Positions 24,185 to 32,219 of a stretch of DNA of 64,000 nt are shown here, one piece after another. The notes under the pieces are model-generated. The model did not search any database. It was given only the letters and a program-made list of their open reading frames with translations, and was not told the DNA's origin. Both the position numbers and the translations under genes were made by a program. This stretch comes from Candidatus Altimarinota bacterium (lineage in GTDB: Bacteria > Patescibacteriota > Gracilibacteria > UBA4473): positions 62,001-126,000 of the forward strand of contig JAIPJB010000002.1 of the NCBI GenBank assembly GCA_021734395.1, in the 5' to 3' direction. Each line of letters begins with the position of its first letter. Position 1 is the first letter of the stretch.

Positions 24185-25130
24185 CTGGCTGACATATTCC
24201 ATTCTGAAATTGGAAGAAAACTCTCATCTGGCGGAAAGTGTTTCCTTTTTTGTGAATGACACGATAAAAATCGTTCTGCTCTTGATCCTTGTCACGCACT
24301 TCATGGGCTGGCTGCGGTACCATCTTCCCACGAGTAAAATCCGAAATTTTTTGGCAGAGAAAAAACTTTTCGGGCTGGAATACTTTTTCGCTACGATTTT
24401 TGGAGCGGTGACCCCTTTTTGCTCTTGTTCTTCGATTCCCCTTTTTGTGGGTTTTATTCGCGCCGGAATCCCCCTGGGGGTGACGCTGTCTTTTCTCATT
24501 ACATCCCCGCTGATCAATGAAGTCGCACTGGTGCTTTTTTGGACTTTGTTTGGATGGGAAGTGACGCTGCTTTATTTGGTATCAGGACTCTCGATCGGCA
24601 TGGCGGGAGGATGGATTTTGCAAAAAATGAATCTGGAAGACCAAGTCGAAGAATTTTTGACCAAGCCACAATGTTCCTGTTCCAAAAAGAAAGAAGAAGC
24701 GGCTCTCGAAAAAAAAGAGCCCGGAATGTGGCACAATATTTCTCGAGAAGCGTTTTCCATTACCCGAAAAATACTGCCGTATTTACTCATTGGTATTGGG
24801 ATTGGGGCGATTATTCATGGCTTTGTGCCGGAAGGATATTTCGAACAATTTCTCACGCAAAATGTCTGGTGGACCGTTCCTCTGGCAGTTCTTTTGGCGG
24901 TACCTCTCTATGCAAATGCGAGCGCGGTCATTCCGATTATCGACTCACTGGTGCTAAAGGGCGTCCCTTTGGGGACAGCTTTGGCATTTATGATGGCGGT
25001 CGTCGGGCTCTCCTTTCCCGAAGCCTTGATCTTAAAACGAGTCATGAAAATGAAGCTCCTGCTTTCTTTCTTTGGCGTGGTCACGCTGGGAATTATTGTG
25101 CTGGGGTTTCTGTTTAATGTGTTGTTTTAA
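24165..25130 (+). CDS. ArsP-like permease (DUF318/UPF0718)
   Basis: 321 residues, eight to nine helices. TPFCSCSSIPLFVGF at about 83-97 and SFLITSPLINEVALVL at about 103-118 are the first family repeat; VPLYANASAVIPIIDSLVLKG at about 246-266 and FMMAVVGLSFPEALIL near 274-290 form the second. A Cys pair QCSCSKKKEE lies in the cytoplasmic loop near 168. ArsP members export organo-arsenicals; others carry metal or thiol conjugates. Expression is tied to the ArsR gene by overlap. Substrate is inferred from the regulator. Confidence 0.85.
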   Translation: MITHFADWLTYSILKLEENSHLAESVSFFVNDTIKIVLLLILVTHFMGWLRYHLPTSKIRNFLAEKKLFGLEYFFATIFGAVTPFCSCSSIPLFVGFIRAGIPLGVTLSFLITSPLINEVALVLFWTLFGWEVTLLYLVSGLSIGMAGGWILQKMNLEDQVEEFLTKPQCSCSKKKEEAALEKKEPGMWHNISREAFSITRKILPYLLIGIGIGAIIHGFVPEGYFEQFLTQNVWWTVPLAVLLAVPLYANASAVIPIIDSLVLKGVPLGTALAFMMAVVGLSFPEALILKRVMKMKLLLSFFGVVTLGIIVLGFLFNVLF

Positions 25131-25210
25131 GAAAACCAAAAGCTCAGACGGATCTAAATTTGCTATTGCTGGGAAAAAGTGTATGATTCTGGGACATAAT
25201 AACTTTTTAC

Positions 25211-25744
25211 ATGACCAATTCCCGTTTTTTTTCGTATATCGCTTCTTTTTTCATTCTTCCGCTCGCCCTCTTTGCTGTGACTGGTTGCGGAGGACAAGAA
25301 GCCACTTCTTCTGAAGATAATCCTTCATCACAAGAATCAACTCCTCTCTCACAAACAACTCCCACGCCTCCCCCTGCACAATCTCCCCCCTCAAATCAAC
25401 CAGCTTTGAATCCAGAAGGGAATGCCGGTCCTTCTGAAGCCGTTGTCGTCTTTCCAAATGGAGGGGAACAATTGGAAGTTGGAAAACCATATGAAATTAC
25501 ATGGGAGTCACAAGGATTCAACAAAATCAATATTAGCCTTGAAGAGGAAGGATATGGACGAGGTGAAATTGCAAAAGAAATTTTGGCATCCCAAAAAAAA
25601 TTCATTTGGACACCGTCTCTTGAAGATGGGATACAAGATGACCACATCATGAATTTACAGATCGTTTTGAGCGATTCTCAAACAGGCGAAGTTTTGGATA
25701 AAAGTGATGATTCGTTCATCATTATCGAAGCAACACCGGAGTAA
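25211..25744 (+). CDS. Lipoprotein with Kre9/KNH-like beta domain
   Basis: 177 residues. A signal peptide with lipobox (AVTGC, Cys near 26) is followed by a Ser/Thr/Pro/Gln linker (about 30-75) and one beta-sandwich domain (about 78-175) that opens VVFPNGGEQLEVGKPYEITW. That opening is the mark of the Ser-Thr-rich GPI-anchored (Kre9/KNH) family, seen in bacterial surface proteins as a small carbohydrate- or protein-binding module. It stands alone and ends in a strong terminator. Function unknown beyond a surface location. Confidence 0.75.
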   Translation: MTNSRFFSYIASFFILPLALFAVTGCGGQEATSSEDNPSSQESTPLSQTTPTPPPAQSPPSNQPALNPEGNAGPSEAVVVFPNGGEQLEVGKPYEITWESQGFNKINISLEEEGYGRGEIAKEILASQKKFIWTPSLEDGIQDDHIMNLQIVLSDSQTGEVLDKSDDSFIIIEATPE

Positions 25745-25765
25745 AGAATTTCTTCTTGCTCTATA

Positions 25766-25801
25766 AAAATACGCCAGTCCTCACGGGGTTTGGCGTATTT
25801 T
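25766..25801 (+). terminator. Intrinsic terminator after the lipoprotein gene
   Basis: Perfect 11-bp stem AAAATACGCCA/TGGCGTATTTT (25766-25776 with 25791-25801) with a 14-nt loop, 22 nt after the stop codon. The A/T ends make it work on both strands. Confidence 0.8.
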
Positions 25802-25802
25802 G

Positions 25803-26100
25803 AATGGCAGGCGCACCTGCCGGTAGACAGGAAAGGAAAAAAACGTCCAAACGCGAACATGGGGTAGCTGAATACGAGGAAGAGGAGTGAGTGGAACGAA
25901 CGAATCTGTTAAACGAGTATGAAGACCTCCATGTGAGCGAGACGAAGAGAAAACGAAATAAACAAAACTCCGCAAAAGCGGAGTGAAGGAATGAAGTTTT
26001 TCTCTGAGGATGGCAGGGAAGGAAATTCTCTCATTCTCTCCCGCCTTGGCGGGATTCGAAGTCGAAAACATTTTCATCAGCTCGAACACTCGCTGTGAAA
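25803..26100. repeat. Dispersed repeat region, direct copy
   Basis: Non-coding. Contains GGGTAGCTGA (25862-25871), a GAAGACCTCCATGTGAGCGAG segment in two parts around 25920-25940, then CGAAATAAACAAAACTCCGC, an ACTCCGC/GCGGAGT hairpin (about 25967-25984) and GAAGGAATGAAGT. The last part repeats the skeleton of the metK repeat element (CGAAATAAGCGAAAC, hairpin, GAAGCAATGAAGT). A CCCGCCTTGGCGGGA hairpin follows at about 26040-26054. The first part recurs inverted at 26371-26530, on the other side of the tRNA genes. Confidence 0.6.
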
Positions 26101-26188
26101 ATGCGAACCCTTGGGTTCAATTCCTCTAGTGCTTCGCACAAGGCAAAAAAGAGGCTGCGTCCCTTTGGGGGCGCACTCTCTTTTTTGC

Positions 26189-26262
26189 TGGCAGGCGCGG
26201 AAGGAATCGAACCCTCAACCTCGGTTTTGGAGACCGATGTTATACCATTTAACTACGCGCCT
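26189..26262 (-). tRNA. tRNA-Trp (anticodon CCA)
   Basis: Minus-strand cloverleaf: acceptor AGGCGCG (26262-26256) pairs with CGCGCCT; D-arm GTTAAATGGTATAAC; anticodon stem TCGGT/ACCGA with loop CTCCAAA, giving anticodon CCA; T-arm with TTCGATT; discriminator G at 26192 and an encoded CCA end at 26191-26189. All stems close well. No other complete Trp tRNA is in the window. Confidence 0.95.
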
Positions 26263-26292
26263 GTGGCAATTGAATTGTGAAAGATTGTTTAG

Positions 26293-26361
26293 TAGCGCGG
26301 TAGGAATCGCCCCGCCTTGGCGGGGTTGGAGACCGATGTTATACCATTTAACTACGCGCCT
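26293..26361 (-). pseudogene. tRNA-Trp pseudogene with hairpin replacement
   Basis: The 36 nt from 26361 to 26326 are identical to the 5' half of tRNA-Trp, including D-arm and anticodon. The next 17 nt of the real gene (3' anticodon stem, variable loop, start of T-arm) are replaced by a 16-nt GC hairpin of the CCCCGCC/GGCGGGG type (26310-26325). Then the T-arm and acceptor end resume with a few changes. No CCA is encoded and the T-loop is damaged, so it cannot be a normal tRNA. It lies 63 nt upstream of the intact gene on the same strand. Confidence 0.85.
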
Positions 26362-26370
26362 TCGTCGCTG

Positions 26371-26530
26371 AATCACTCCGTTGGACTTATTCGTCTGCGA
26401 CGAATTTTGTCATACTTCGTGATCGCTCCTTCTCGCTCACAGAGAGGTCTTCCGATTCGCTTACGAAATTTCTCGCTACACTCGAAATTTCTACTCATCC
26501 TCAGCTACCCTCTGTTCGCGGAAAATTATG
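26371..26530. repeat. Dispersed repeat region, inverted copy
   Basis: Non-coding stretch between the tRNA pair and the DEAD-helicase gene. On the minus strand it reads GGGTAGCTGAGGATGAG, then GGAAGACCTCTCTGTGAGCGAG in the same order and spacing style as the region at 25862-25940, so the two flank the tRNA-Trp genes in opposite orientation. The strand-symmetric, Cys/Gly-codon-free character and lack of a stable frame argue against a gene. The rest to 26649 shows no clear feature. Confidence 0.5.
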
Positions 26531-26649
26531 CTTGAAATAACGTTCGAGATTGTACGAGCGACAGAGCAAAAGTCAATTTGCGAGGATTATCTCAAATAAT
26601 ATTCGCTTTTTTTTTGGAATACGCTACCCTCCAGCCCCTTTTGACACCT

Positions 26650-27894
26650 ATGACATTTGAACAGCTCGATCTTATTGCTCCGATTCTTAAAGCGATACAA
26701 GACAAAGGATACACGACCCCTACTCCCATTCAGTCTCAGGCCATTACGCCGATATTGGCGGGACGAGACATTTTGGGGTGCGCCCAGACAGGAACCGGAA
26801 AAACAGCCGCTTTCGCGATTCCTATTTTGCAGACACTCTACAAGCAAAAACAAGCCGGACATCGTTCGGAGAAAATCAAAGCCCTTATCATCACTCCTAC
26901 CCGAGAGCTGGCGATTCAGATCGGAGAAAGCTTTACCGCTTATGGTCAAGGTCTCGGATTTCGAAACACGGTTCTTTTTGGAGGAGTCACCCAACACGGG
27001 CAAACACGCAAACTTCGCCACGGAGTCGATATCCTCATCGCTACACCCGGACGACTTTTGGACCTGATGAATCAGGGTTTTGTGGACCTACAAGGACTGA
27101 CAACCTTTACCCTCGACGAAGCAGACCGGATGCTGGATATGGGATTTATTCACGATATCAAGAAAATCATCAAAAAACTCCCGCCCAAAAGACAGTCTTT
27201 GTTTTTTTCCGCGACAATGCCGCCTTCTATTGTCAAACTTTCCCAATCCCTCCTCACTGACCCTGTGCGTATAGACATCGCTCCCCAATCCACGACCGCA
27301 GAAACCGTGACCCAAAAACTGTATCTTGTGGAAAGAAAAGACAAAAAAGCGCTCCTCGTCCACATGCTCCAAGACATAGCTCGGATTCCTTCTGCCCTTG
27401 TTTTTACTCGCACCAAACACGGAGCCGATAAAGTCGCAAAATTTATCAATGCATCAGGCATCGGAGCCGAAGCCATCCACGGAAACAAGTCTCAAAATGC
27501 CAGACAAAAAGCACTCCAAAACTTCAAATCCAATAAAACTCGCGTCTTGGTCGCCACTGACATTGCCGCCCGAGGAATCGACATCAAAGAACTCTCACAC
27601 GTGATCAATTTTGAGATTCCCAATGAACCCGAAACCTACGTCCATCGTATCGGACGGACAGGACGAGCGGAAAATAGCGGGATCGCCCTTTCTTTTTGTG
27701 ATCGAGAAGAAGTGAATTACATCCACGATATTCACAAGCTTATCAACCGCCAAATCCCCATCGAAAACGAGCATCCTTTTGCGACTGACTACATACCCCC
27801 CAAACGGAAAAAACCCACATATCAAGGTCCGAGAAATCGGGGTCAAGCCCCTCGGCAAAAACAACGAAGGCGCAGTTGGAGTAAACGCCGATAA
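26650..27894 (+). CDS. DEAD-box RNA helicase (RhlE-like)
   Basis: 414 residues from the ATG at 26650 (the frame is open to 26578, but the helicase homology starts [20 protein letters not shown]). Q motif [10 protein letters not shown], Walker [57 protein letters not shown] and [11 protein letters not shown] are all present in order. The tail from about 380 is basic (Lys/Arg/Gln/Gly-rich), which suits RNA binding. Members unwind short RNA duplexes in ribosome assembly and mRNA decay. It converges with typA, 3 nt apart. Confidence 0.95.
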   Translation: MTFEQLDLIAPILKAIQDKGYTTPTPIQSQAITPILAGRDILGCAQTGTGKTAAFAIPILQTLYKQKQAGHRSEKIKALIITPTRELAIQIGESFTAYGQGLGFRNTVLFGGVTQHGQTRKLRHGVDILIATPGRLLDLMNQGFVDLQGLTTFTLDEADRMLDMGFIHDIKKIIKKLPPKRQSLFFSATMPPSIVKLSQSLLTDPVRIDIAPQSTTAETVTQKLYLVERKDKKALLVHMLQDIARIPSALVFTRTKHGADKVAKFINASGIGAEAIHGNKSQNARQKALQNFKSNKTRVLVATDIAARGIDIKELSHVINFEIPNEPETYVHRIGRTGRAENSGIALSFCDREEVNYIHDIHKLINRQIPIENEHPFATDYIPPKRKKPTYQGPRNRGQAPRQKQRRRSWSKRR

Positions 27895-27897
27895 GGA

Positions 27898-29700
27898 CTA
27901 CCTATGCCTTTTCCGTTCGTTTTCGGAGAGAAATTTCTTGCGCAGACGAATATTGAGAGGCGTGACTTCGACGTACTCGTCTTCTTTGATATATTCGAGG
28001 GATTTTTCGAGTGTTACGCGAATGGGCGGCGTGAGATTGACGGCTTCGTCGGTTCCCGATGAACGCACATTGGTGAGTTGTTTGCCTTTGAGAGCATTGA
28101 CGGTGAGATCGGTTCCTTGATTGTGTTCGCCGATAATCATCCCCTCATAAATTTCTGTCGCCGGATCAATGAAGATCGGGCCTCGTTCTTGCAATTTCCA
28201 CAGAGCATAGCCGGCAGACGTTCCTGTCTCTCCCGAGATCATGGAGCCCACTTGGCGTCGTTCGATTTTGCCCACGTGAGGAGCAAGACGCGAAAAAGAA
28301 CTATACAGAGTCCCCTCTCCTTTGGTCAGAATGATGAAATTGGAACGGATGCCCAAAAGCCCTCGCATCGGAATATCAAATTCGAGTTGTGTGACGCTAT
28401 TTTCGGTTTTCATATCGGTCATTTTTCCTTTGCGGAGTGACATCATTTCAATAATTTTGCCTCCGAGTTCTTCGGGGACGGTGATCACGACGTTTTCAAA
28501 GGGCTCATAAATCTGCCCATCTTTTTCCTGCAAAATCACTTCTGGTTGGGAAATTTGGAGTTCAAATCCTTCTCGTCGCATGGATTCGATCAGTACGGCG
28601 AGATGCATTTCACCTCGACCCAAAACTTTCATCTCATCCCCTCTGCTTCCGCCAAATTCCACATGGAGTCCGACATTGGTTTCGAGTTCTTTCTCGAGTC
28701 GGTCGCGAATCTGACGACTCGTGACAAACTTTCCTTCCCGTCCGGCAAAAGGAGAGTCATTGACCATAAAGTGCATCGCGAGCGACGGCGGATCCACGTT
28801 GATCGCGGGAAGCGGTTTGGACTCGGGGTCGGTAGTAATCGTCTCCCCTACAAAGATATCCGGCAAGCCGGCCACCGCCACGATGTCCCCCGCCGACACA
28901 GCTTCAGCGGGCACTCTTTTGAGTCCGGCGAAGGTAAAAATTTTAGAGATTTTTCCGGATCTTTTTTGGCCTTCGGGAGTCAGGACGGTGACGGTTTGAT
29001 TGGAACGGAGCATGCCCTCATGCACTCGTCCGATCGCCATTCGTCCGAGGAAATTATCGTACGACAGCGTCGCTGGTTGCATGCGAAAGGCACCTTCGGT
29101 GTTTTGTTCGGCGTGAGGGACGTGTTCGAGAATAAAATCCAGCAGAGGCGTAATATCCTTCTTTTCGTCGGTGAGATTGCGGATCGCGATACCGTCTCGG
29201 GCAATAGAGTAGAGATAGGGAAATTCCAATTGCTCATTGGTGGCGCCCAGCTTCACGAACAGATCAAACACTTGATCGATCACCCAGTCAGGTCTGGAAG
29301 CTGGTTTATCGATTTTATTGACCACGACGAGGACTTTTTTTCCTTGTTCGAGAGATTTTCTCAGGACAAATTTGGTCTGGGGCATCGGGCCTTCGTACGC
29401 ATCGACGACGAGAATCGTCGCATCGACTGTCTGGAGCACGCGCTCGACTTCGCTTCCGAAGTCCGCATGCCCAGGGGTATCGACGATATTGATCTTGGTA
29501 TCTTTGTACGTGATGGCGGCATTTTTGGCATAAATAGTAATACCGCGTTCCTTTTCCTGGTCGTTGCTATCCATGACACACGTCCCGACTTCCTCATGAT
29601 CATTAAAAGCACCTCCTGCCTTGAGCAGGGAGTCAACGAGGGTTGTTTTCCCATGGTCAACATGAGCAATAATGGCGATATTTCGAATTTCTTGTTTCAT
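27898..29700 (-). CDS. typA: GTP-binding protein TypA/BipA
   Basis: 600 residues, standard length. Ribosome-associated translational GTPase used in stress and ribosome assembly. GTPase motifs: AHVDHGKTTLVDSLL (G1), RGITIYAKNAAI (G2 region), DTPGHADFGSEVERVL (G3), NKIDKPASRPDWV (G4). Domains II, III and V follow and the C-terminal BipA-specific domain (GMIIGEHNQGTDLTVNALKGKQLTN near 520-545) is intact, which separates it from EF-G and LepA. It is a single gene here; no operon partner on the same strand is close. Confidence 0.97.
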   Translation of the reverse strand: MKQEIRNIAIIAHVDHGKTTLVDSLLKAGGAFNDHEEVGTCVMDSNDQEKERGITIYAKNAAITYKDTKINIVDTPGHADFGSEVERVLQTVDATILVVDAYEGPMPQTKFVLRKSLEQGKKVLVVVNKIDKPASRPDWVIDQVFDLFVKLGATNEQLEFPYLYSIARDGIAIRNLTDEKKDITPLLDFILEHVPHAEQNTEGAFRMQPATLSYDNFLGRMAIGRVHEGMLRSNQTVTVLTPEGQKRSGKISKIFTFAGLKRVPAEAVSAGDIVAVAGLPDIFVGETITTDPESKPLPAINVDPPSLAMHFMVNDSPFAGREGKFVTSRQIRDRLEKELETNVGLHVEFGGSRGDEMKVLGRGEMHLAVLIESMRREGFELQISQPEVILQEKDGQIYEPFENVVITVPEELGGKIIEMMSLRKGKMTDMKTENSVTQLEFDIPMRGLLGIRSNFIILTKGEGTLYSSFSRLAPHVGKIERRQVGSMISGETGTSAGYALWKLQERGPIFIDPATEIYEGMIIGEHNQGTDLTVNALKGKQLTNVRSSGTDEAVNLTPPIRVTLEKSLEYIKEDEYVEVTPLNIRLRKKFLSENERKRHR

Positions 29701-29767
29701 GAAGGAAATAATCCCTGATGTTGTATCTGGATTGAGAAAGAAGTCAAATAATGGAGCAAAGAATTTC

Positions 29768-29944
29768 CTATTCTTTCCAGTCTTCGATGGTGATCTTTTG
29801 ACCGCGTTGGGTAACGACGACTTTTTGGTGTTCGCGCCAGCCGAGAGCTCTCACTATGTCCTTGGGAATGGTGACAGAGTAACTGGCTCCACCGACTTTG
29901 GTGATCTTGCGGATGGGTTGGGAAGCGGTTTTGGAAAGTGCCAT
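29768..29944 (-). CDS. AbrB/MazE-like DNA-binding protein
   Basis: 58 residues, translated from the ATG at 29944. The swapped-hairpin AbrB core is clear: VGGASYSVTIPKDIVRALGW followed by HQKVVVTQRGQKITIEDW. Such proteins are transition-state regulators or antitoxins. No toxin gene (PIN, MazF) is next to it; upstream on the same strand is the restriction-modification operon, 96 nt away. A perfect inverted repeat lies 24 nt before the start, suggesting self-regulation. Under 60 codons, so it is easily missed. Confidence 0.8.
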   Translation of the reverse strand: MALSKTASQPIRKITKVGGASYSVTIPKDIVRALGWREHQKVVVTQRGQKITIEDWKE

Positions 29945-29966
29945 GATATTTCTATTTACGTAATCG

Positions 29967-29987
29967 ATTATAGAATCGTTTCTATAA
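29967..29987 (-). promoter_or_regulatory. Operator/promoter of the AbrB-like gene
   Basis: Perfect 8-bp inverted repeat TTATAGAA-4 nt-TTCTATAA (29968-29975 with 29980-29987). Its minus-strand edge is TATAAT (29972-29967), a perfect -10 box 22 nt before the ATG. A protein bound to the repeat would block the promoter. The -35 box is not clear. Confidence 0.6.
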
Positions 29988-30039
29988 AGAAATTATAGAG
30001 AAAAATAAAAAAGAGGGGAAATTTCTATTTTATGTTTGT

Positions 30040-31440
30040 TTAATGTTGAGGGGAGCTCAAGAAAACTTTTGCTACCTCCTCATCTCCTTCTATAAATATT
30101 TCTACCGCTTGTTTTGCTTTTTTCAAAAGTTTCTTACTTTCTTGCTTGAGCTGTTTTGAGTGTTTTACATTATCAGAAATAACTCTTTGAATTGATTTAT
30201 CGAGAAATGGGATTTTAAGGGCTATAAGAACTCTTTTATCAAGATGAGGCACGCCTGAACCTGTTTTAAGGTCATTAAGCTTTTTGAAATACATTTTGAG
30301 GATATTGAGCAGGGTATATTTATTTAGCATTTCTTGTCGAAGTCTCATGGAATAAAGCGTGGAGCCGACATATCCTTCTACATCCGTTCCCACTTCTCCC
30401 GACTTTGAACCGTCTCCCACAATAAGAATATCGTCTTCATTGCAATGCACACCGTTTTTTTGCTCGGTAAAACAGTGGTATTCACTTCCTCTCAGATTAT
30501 CAATAAGCACATACGGCAAAGAATCTTCTGTTTCTTCTTCCGAGTATTCCATGAGCTTGCCTTTGTTCATGTGCCGAATAAGTTTCCCAAACTCAGTAAA
30601 TCCTCCTTTGTAAGCTTCCACTTTGTTTTCAATATCTTCATATTCTGGCAAATAATATTCCGCATCAAGTCGGTCCGCTACTCGAACTTCTTTTGCGGTT
30701 TTGATATTCATAAATTCTTCCACTTCTACCGTATTTTCTTTGTTGAGGTCGATTTGTACTTTTTGAGGTGCATAATTCAATAACCCAAGCTCTTCGAGCA
30801 AAATTTTTTCGGCAGAATCATAAAGCATTTCTGCCTCTTCTTTTTTGGCATACGCTGCTGTTATTGTTGATTCGATTTTTTCTAATAATTCATCAGTAGG
30901 TATTGGTATTTTTATTCTAAAAAGATTTTCCTTGCTAAGTTTTGGCTGTGCAACTCCAGAAACATATCGAACAAGTGGCATCAAATTTAAGAAAATTTCT
31001 ACAATTTTTTGAACACTCTGACTCTCAAATTTTAAGATATGTGCATGGTTATTAACCCAAAATTTTCCATTCACGGAAAATGCAATGGGTTTTTTTCTAG
31101 ACCTTAAGTTATCCCCATCTTCAGCAACTAATAAATAGTTACCATCAAAAATATATTCATCAATGTATCCTGCAATGCCAGATGCCCCATAGTAGGGATA
31201 ATCACCCTCATTTCTTTTACTCTTTTCTATGGGAACTCTTCTATTGTTACATGATACACAAATCCTTTTTAATGGTTTTAAAATATCTTTTTTATTATTT
31301 ATTTTTTCCATAAATTCAATAGCTGTTTTTTGAAAAGCTTCAGCATCAATTCTTATATTCACACCAAGTTCTGCCACCCTTATTGTAGTAAAATCAATTG
31401 TTAAGCCGTCTTGTGTGTGAGTGTGAGTCTGCATATTCAC
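30040..31440 (-). CDS. hsdS: Type I-like restriction-modification specificity subunit (HsdS)
   Basis: 466 residues. Two target-recognition domains: the first about 45-190 (GDYPYYGASGIAGYIDEYIFDGNYLLVAEDGDN is read in pieces, with QPKLSKENLFRIKIPIP closing it), the second about 260-430 (YVLIDNLRG, ILIVGDGSKSGEVG, PHLDKRVLIALKIPF). Each is followed by a helical spacer (LLEKIESTITAAYAKKEEAE and QLKQESKKLLKKAKQAVE). This is the standard two-half-site HsdS layout. Its ATG overlaps the stop of the HEPN gene by 4 nt. There is no HsdR in the locus, so it works with the nuclease-methyltransferase protein encoded upstream. Confidence 0.88.
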   Translation of the reverse strand: MNMQTHTHTQDGLTIDFTTIRVAELGVNIRIDAEAFQKTAIEFMEKINNKKDILKPLKRICVSCNNRRVPIEKSKRNEGDYPYYGASGIAGYIDEYIFDGNYLLVAEDGDNLRSRKKPIAFSVNGKFWVNNHAHILKFESQSVQKIVEIFLNLMPLVRYVSGVAQPKLSKENLFRIKIPIPTDELLEKIESTITAAYAKKEEAEMLYDSAEKILLEELGLLNYAPQKVQIDLNKENTVEVEEFMNIKTAKEVRVADRLDAEYYLPEYEDIENKVEAYKGGFTEFGKLIRHMNKGKLMEYSEEETEDSLPYVLIDNLRGSEYHCFTEQKNGVHCNEDDILIVGDGSKSGEVGTDVEGYVGSTLYSMRLRQEMLNKYTLLNILKMYFKKLNDLKTGSGVPHLDKRVLIALKIPFLDKSIQRVISDNVKHSKQLKQESKKLLKKAKQAVEIFIEGDEEVAKVFLSSPQH

Positions 31441-32216
31441 AGGTCTTTGATAAGAAATTTAAGAATAAAAAAAGCTTGCTCGTATACTTTGTTTATTTCA
31501 GAAGTAGGAACAACCGAAGCATGAAATAAAGAGCATCGGAGCAAATAAATCACTTCAACAAGAGCCTTTGCAACCTTCTCTTTATTTTCTATAAAATAAA
31601 TACCTTCCATATCGTAACCACTTCTTTCTTCTGAAATAACAGATTCTTTTTTAAAGGGGTTTATGTTTTCATAAACCTTTAAAAGCAGTCTTTTTGCGTT
31701 ATCATTTGAAATAGTTTCTTGCTCTATTTCTGAAATATCAAAACGATTCTGTGTTTTAGTAAAAATTTCATTTCCGGCTCTATTGGTTATTTTATTTTCA
31801 ATTTCGAACCCTCCACCTGAAATATTTCTTTTTTCAACTTTTGCGGTAAAGCCATTATAACTTTGCGTTGAACTTGTTTCTGAGTTTTCTTGAGTAAAAA
31901 CAGAAAAGAATGTGATGATTTCCTCTTTATCATCCTTGATTCGATTGGCTTCAAGTTCTTTGTGCAAAGTTGAAACATGAATTCGAAAATTCTTTTTCTC
32001 TACATCACCGGCACCATCCAGAAGGTGAATAATCTTATCTTTTATTTGGCTATTGTTCTTCAATTGATTTATTTTCTCTCGATCCATTTTTATGCTTGGA
32101 TATCTATGAGTAAGCCACGCATTAATAGTAAGCCACGCTTTGATAAATTGGCTAAAGTAATCAATATCTGAAAGTTTCCGCCATTCCGATATGTTATCGC
32201 TTGTAACTCGTGGCAT
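31437..32216 (-). CDS. HEPN-like protein inside the restriction-modification operon
   Basis: 259 residues; not a standard R-M subunit. The C-terminal helical part holds RCSLFH (Arg 227, His 232), an R-x4-H motif of HEPN ribonucleases, followed by VVPTSEINKVYEQAFFILKFL, a helix typical of the domain's end. The N-terminal half (about 1-115) is helical and charged; residues 115-180 look like a beta insert. The gene lies 3 nt after the methyltransferase stop and overlaps hsdS by 4 nt, so it is made with the complex. It could be a toxin set off when the R-M system fails, or a structural partner. HEPN call rests on the motif only. Confidence 0.55.
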   Translation of the reverse strand: MPRVTSDNISEWRKLSDIDYFSQFIKAWLTINAWLTHRYPSIKMDREKINQLKNNSQIKDKIIHLLDGAGDVEKKNFRIHVSTLHKELEANRIKDDKEEIITFFSVFTQENSETSSTQSYNGFTAKVEKRNISGGGFEIENKITNRAGNEIFTKTQNRFDISEIEQETISNDNAKRLLLKVYENINPFKKESVISEERSGYDMEGIYFIENKEKVAKALVEVIYLLRCSLFHASVVPTSEINKVYEQAFFILKFLIKDL

Positions 32217-32219
32217 ATT

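Noticed and set aside
28546-29718. 390-codon plus-strand open frame opposite typA
   Set aside because: Antisense to a well-matched GTPase; no recognisable protein features.
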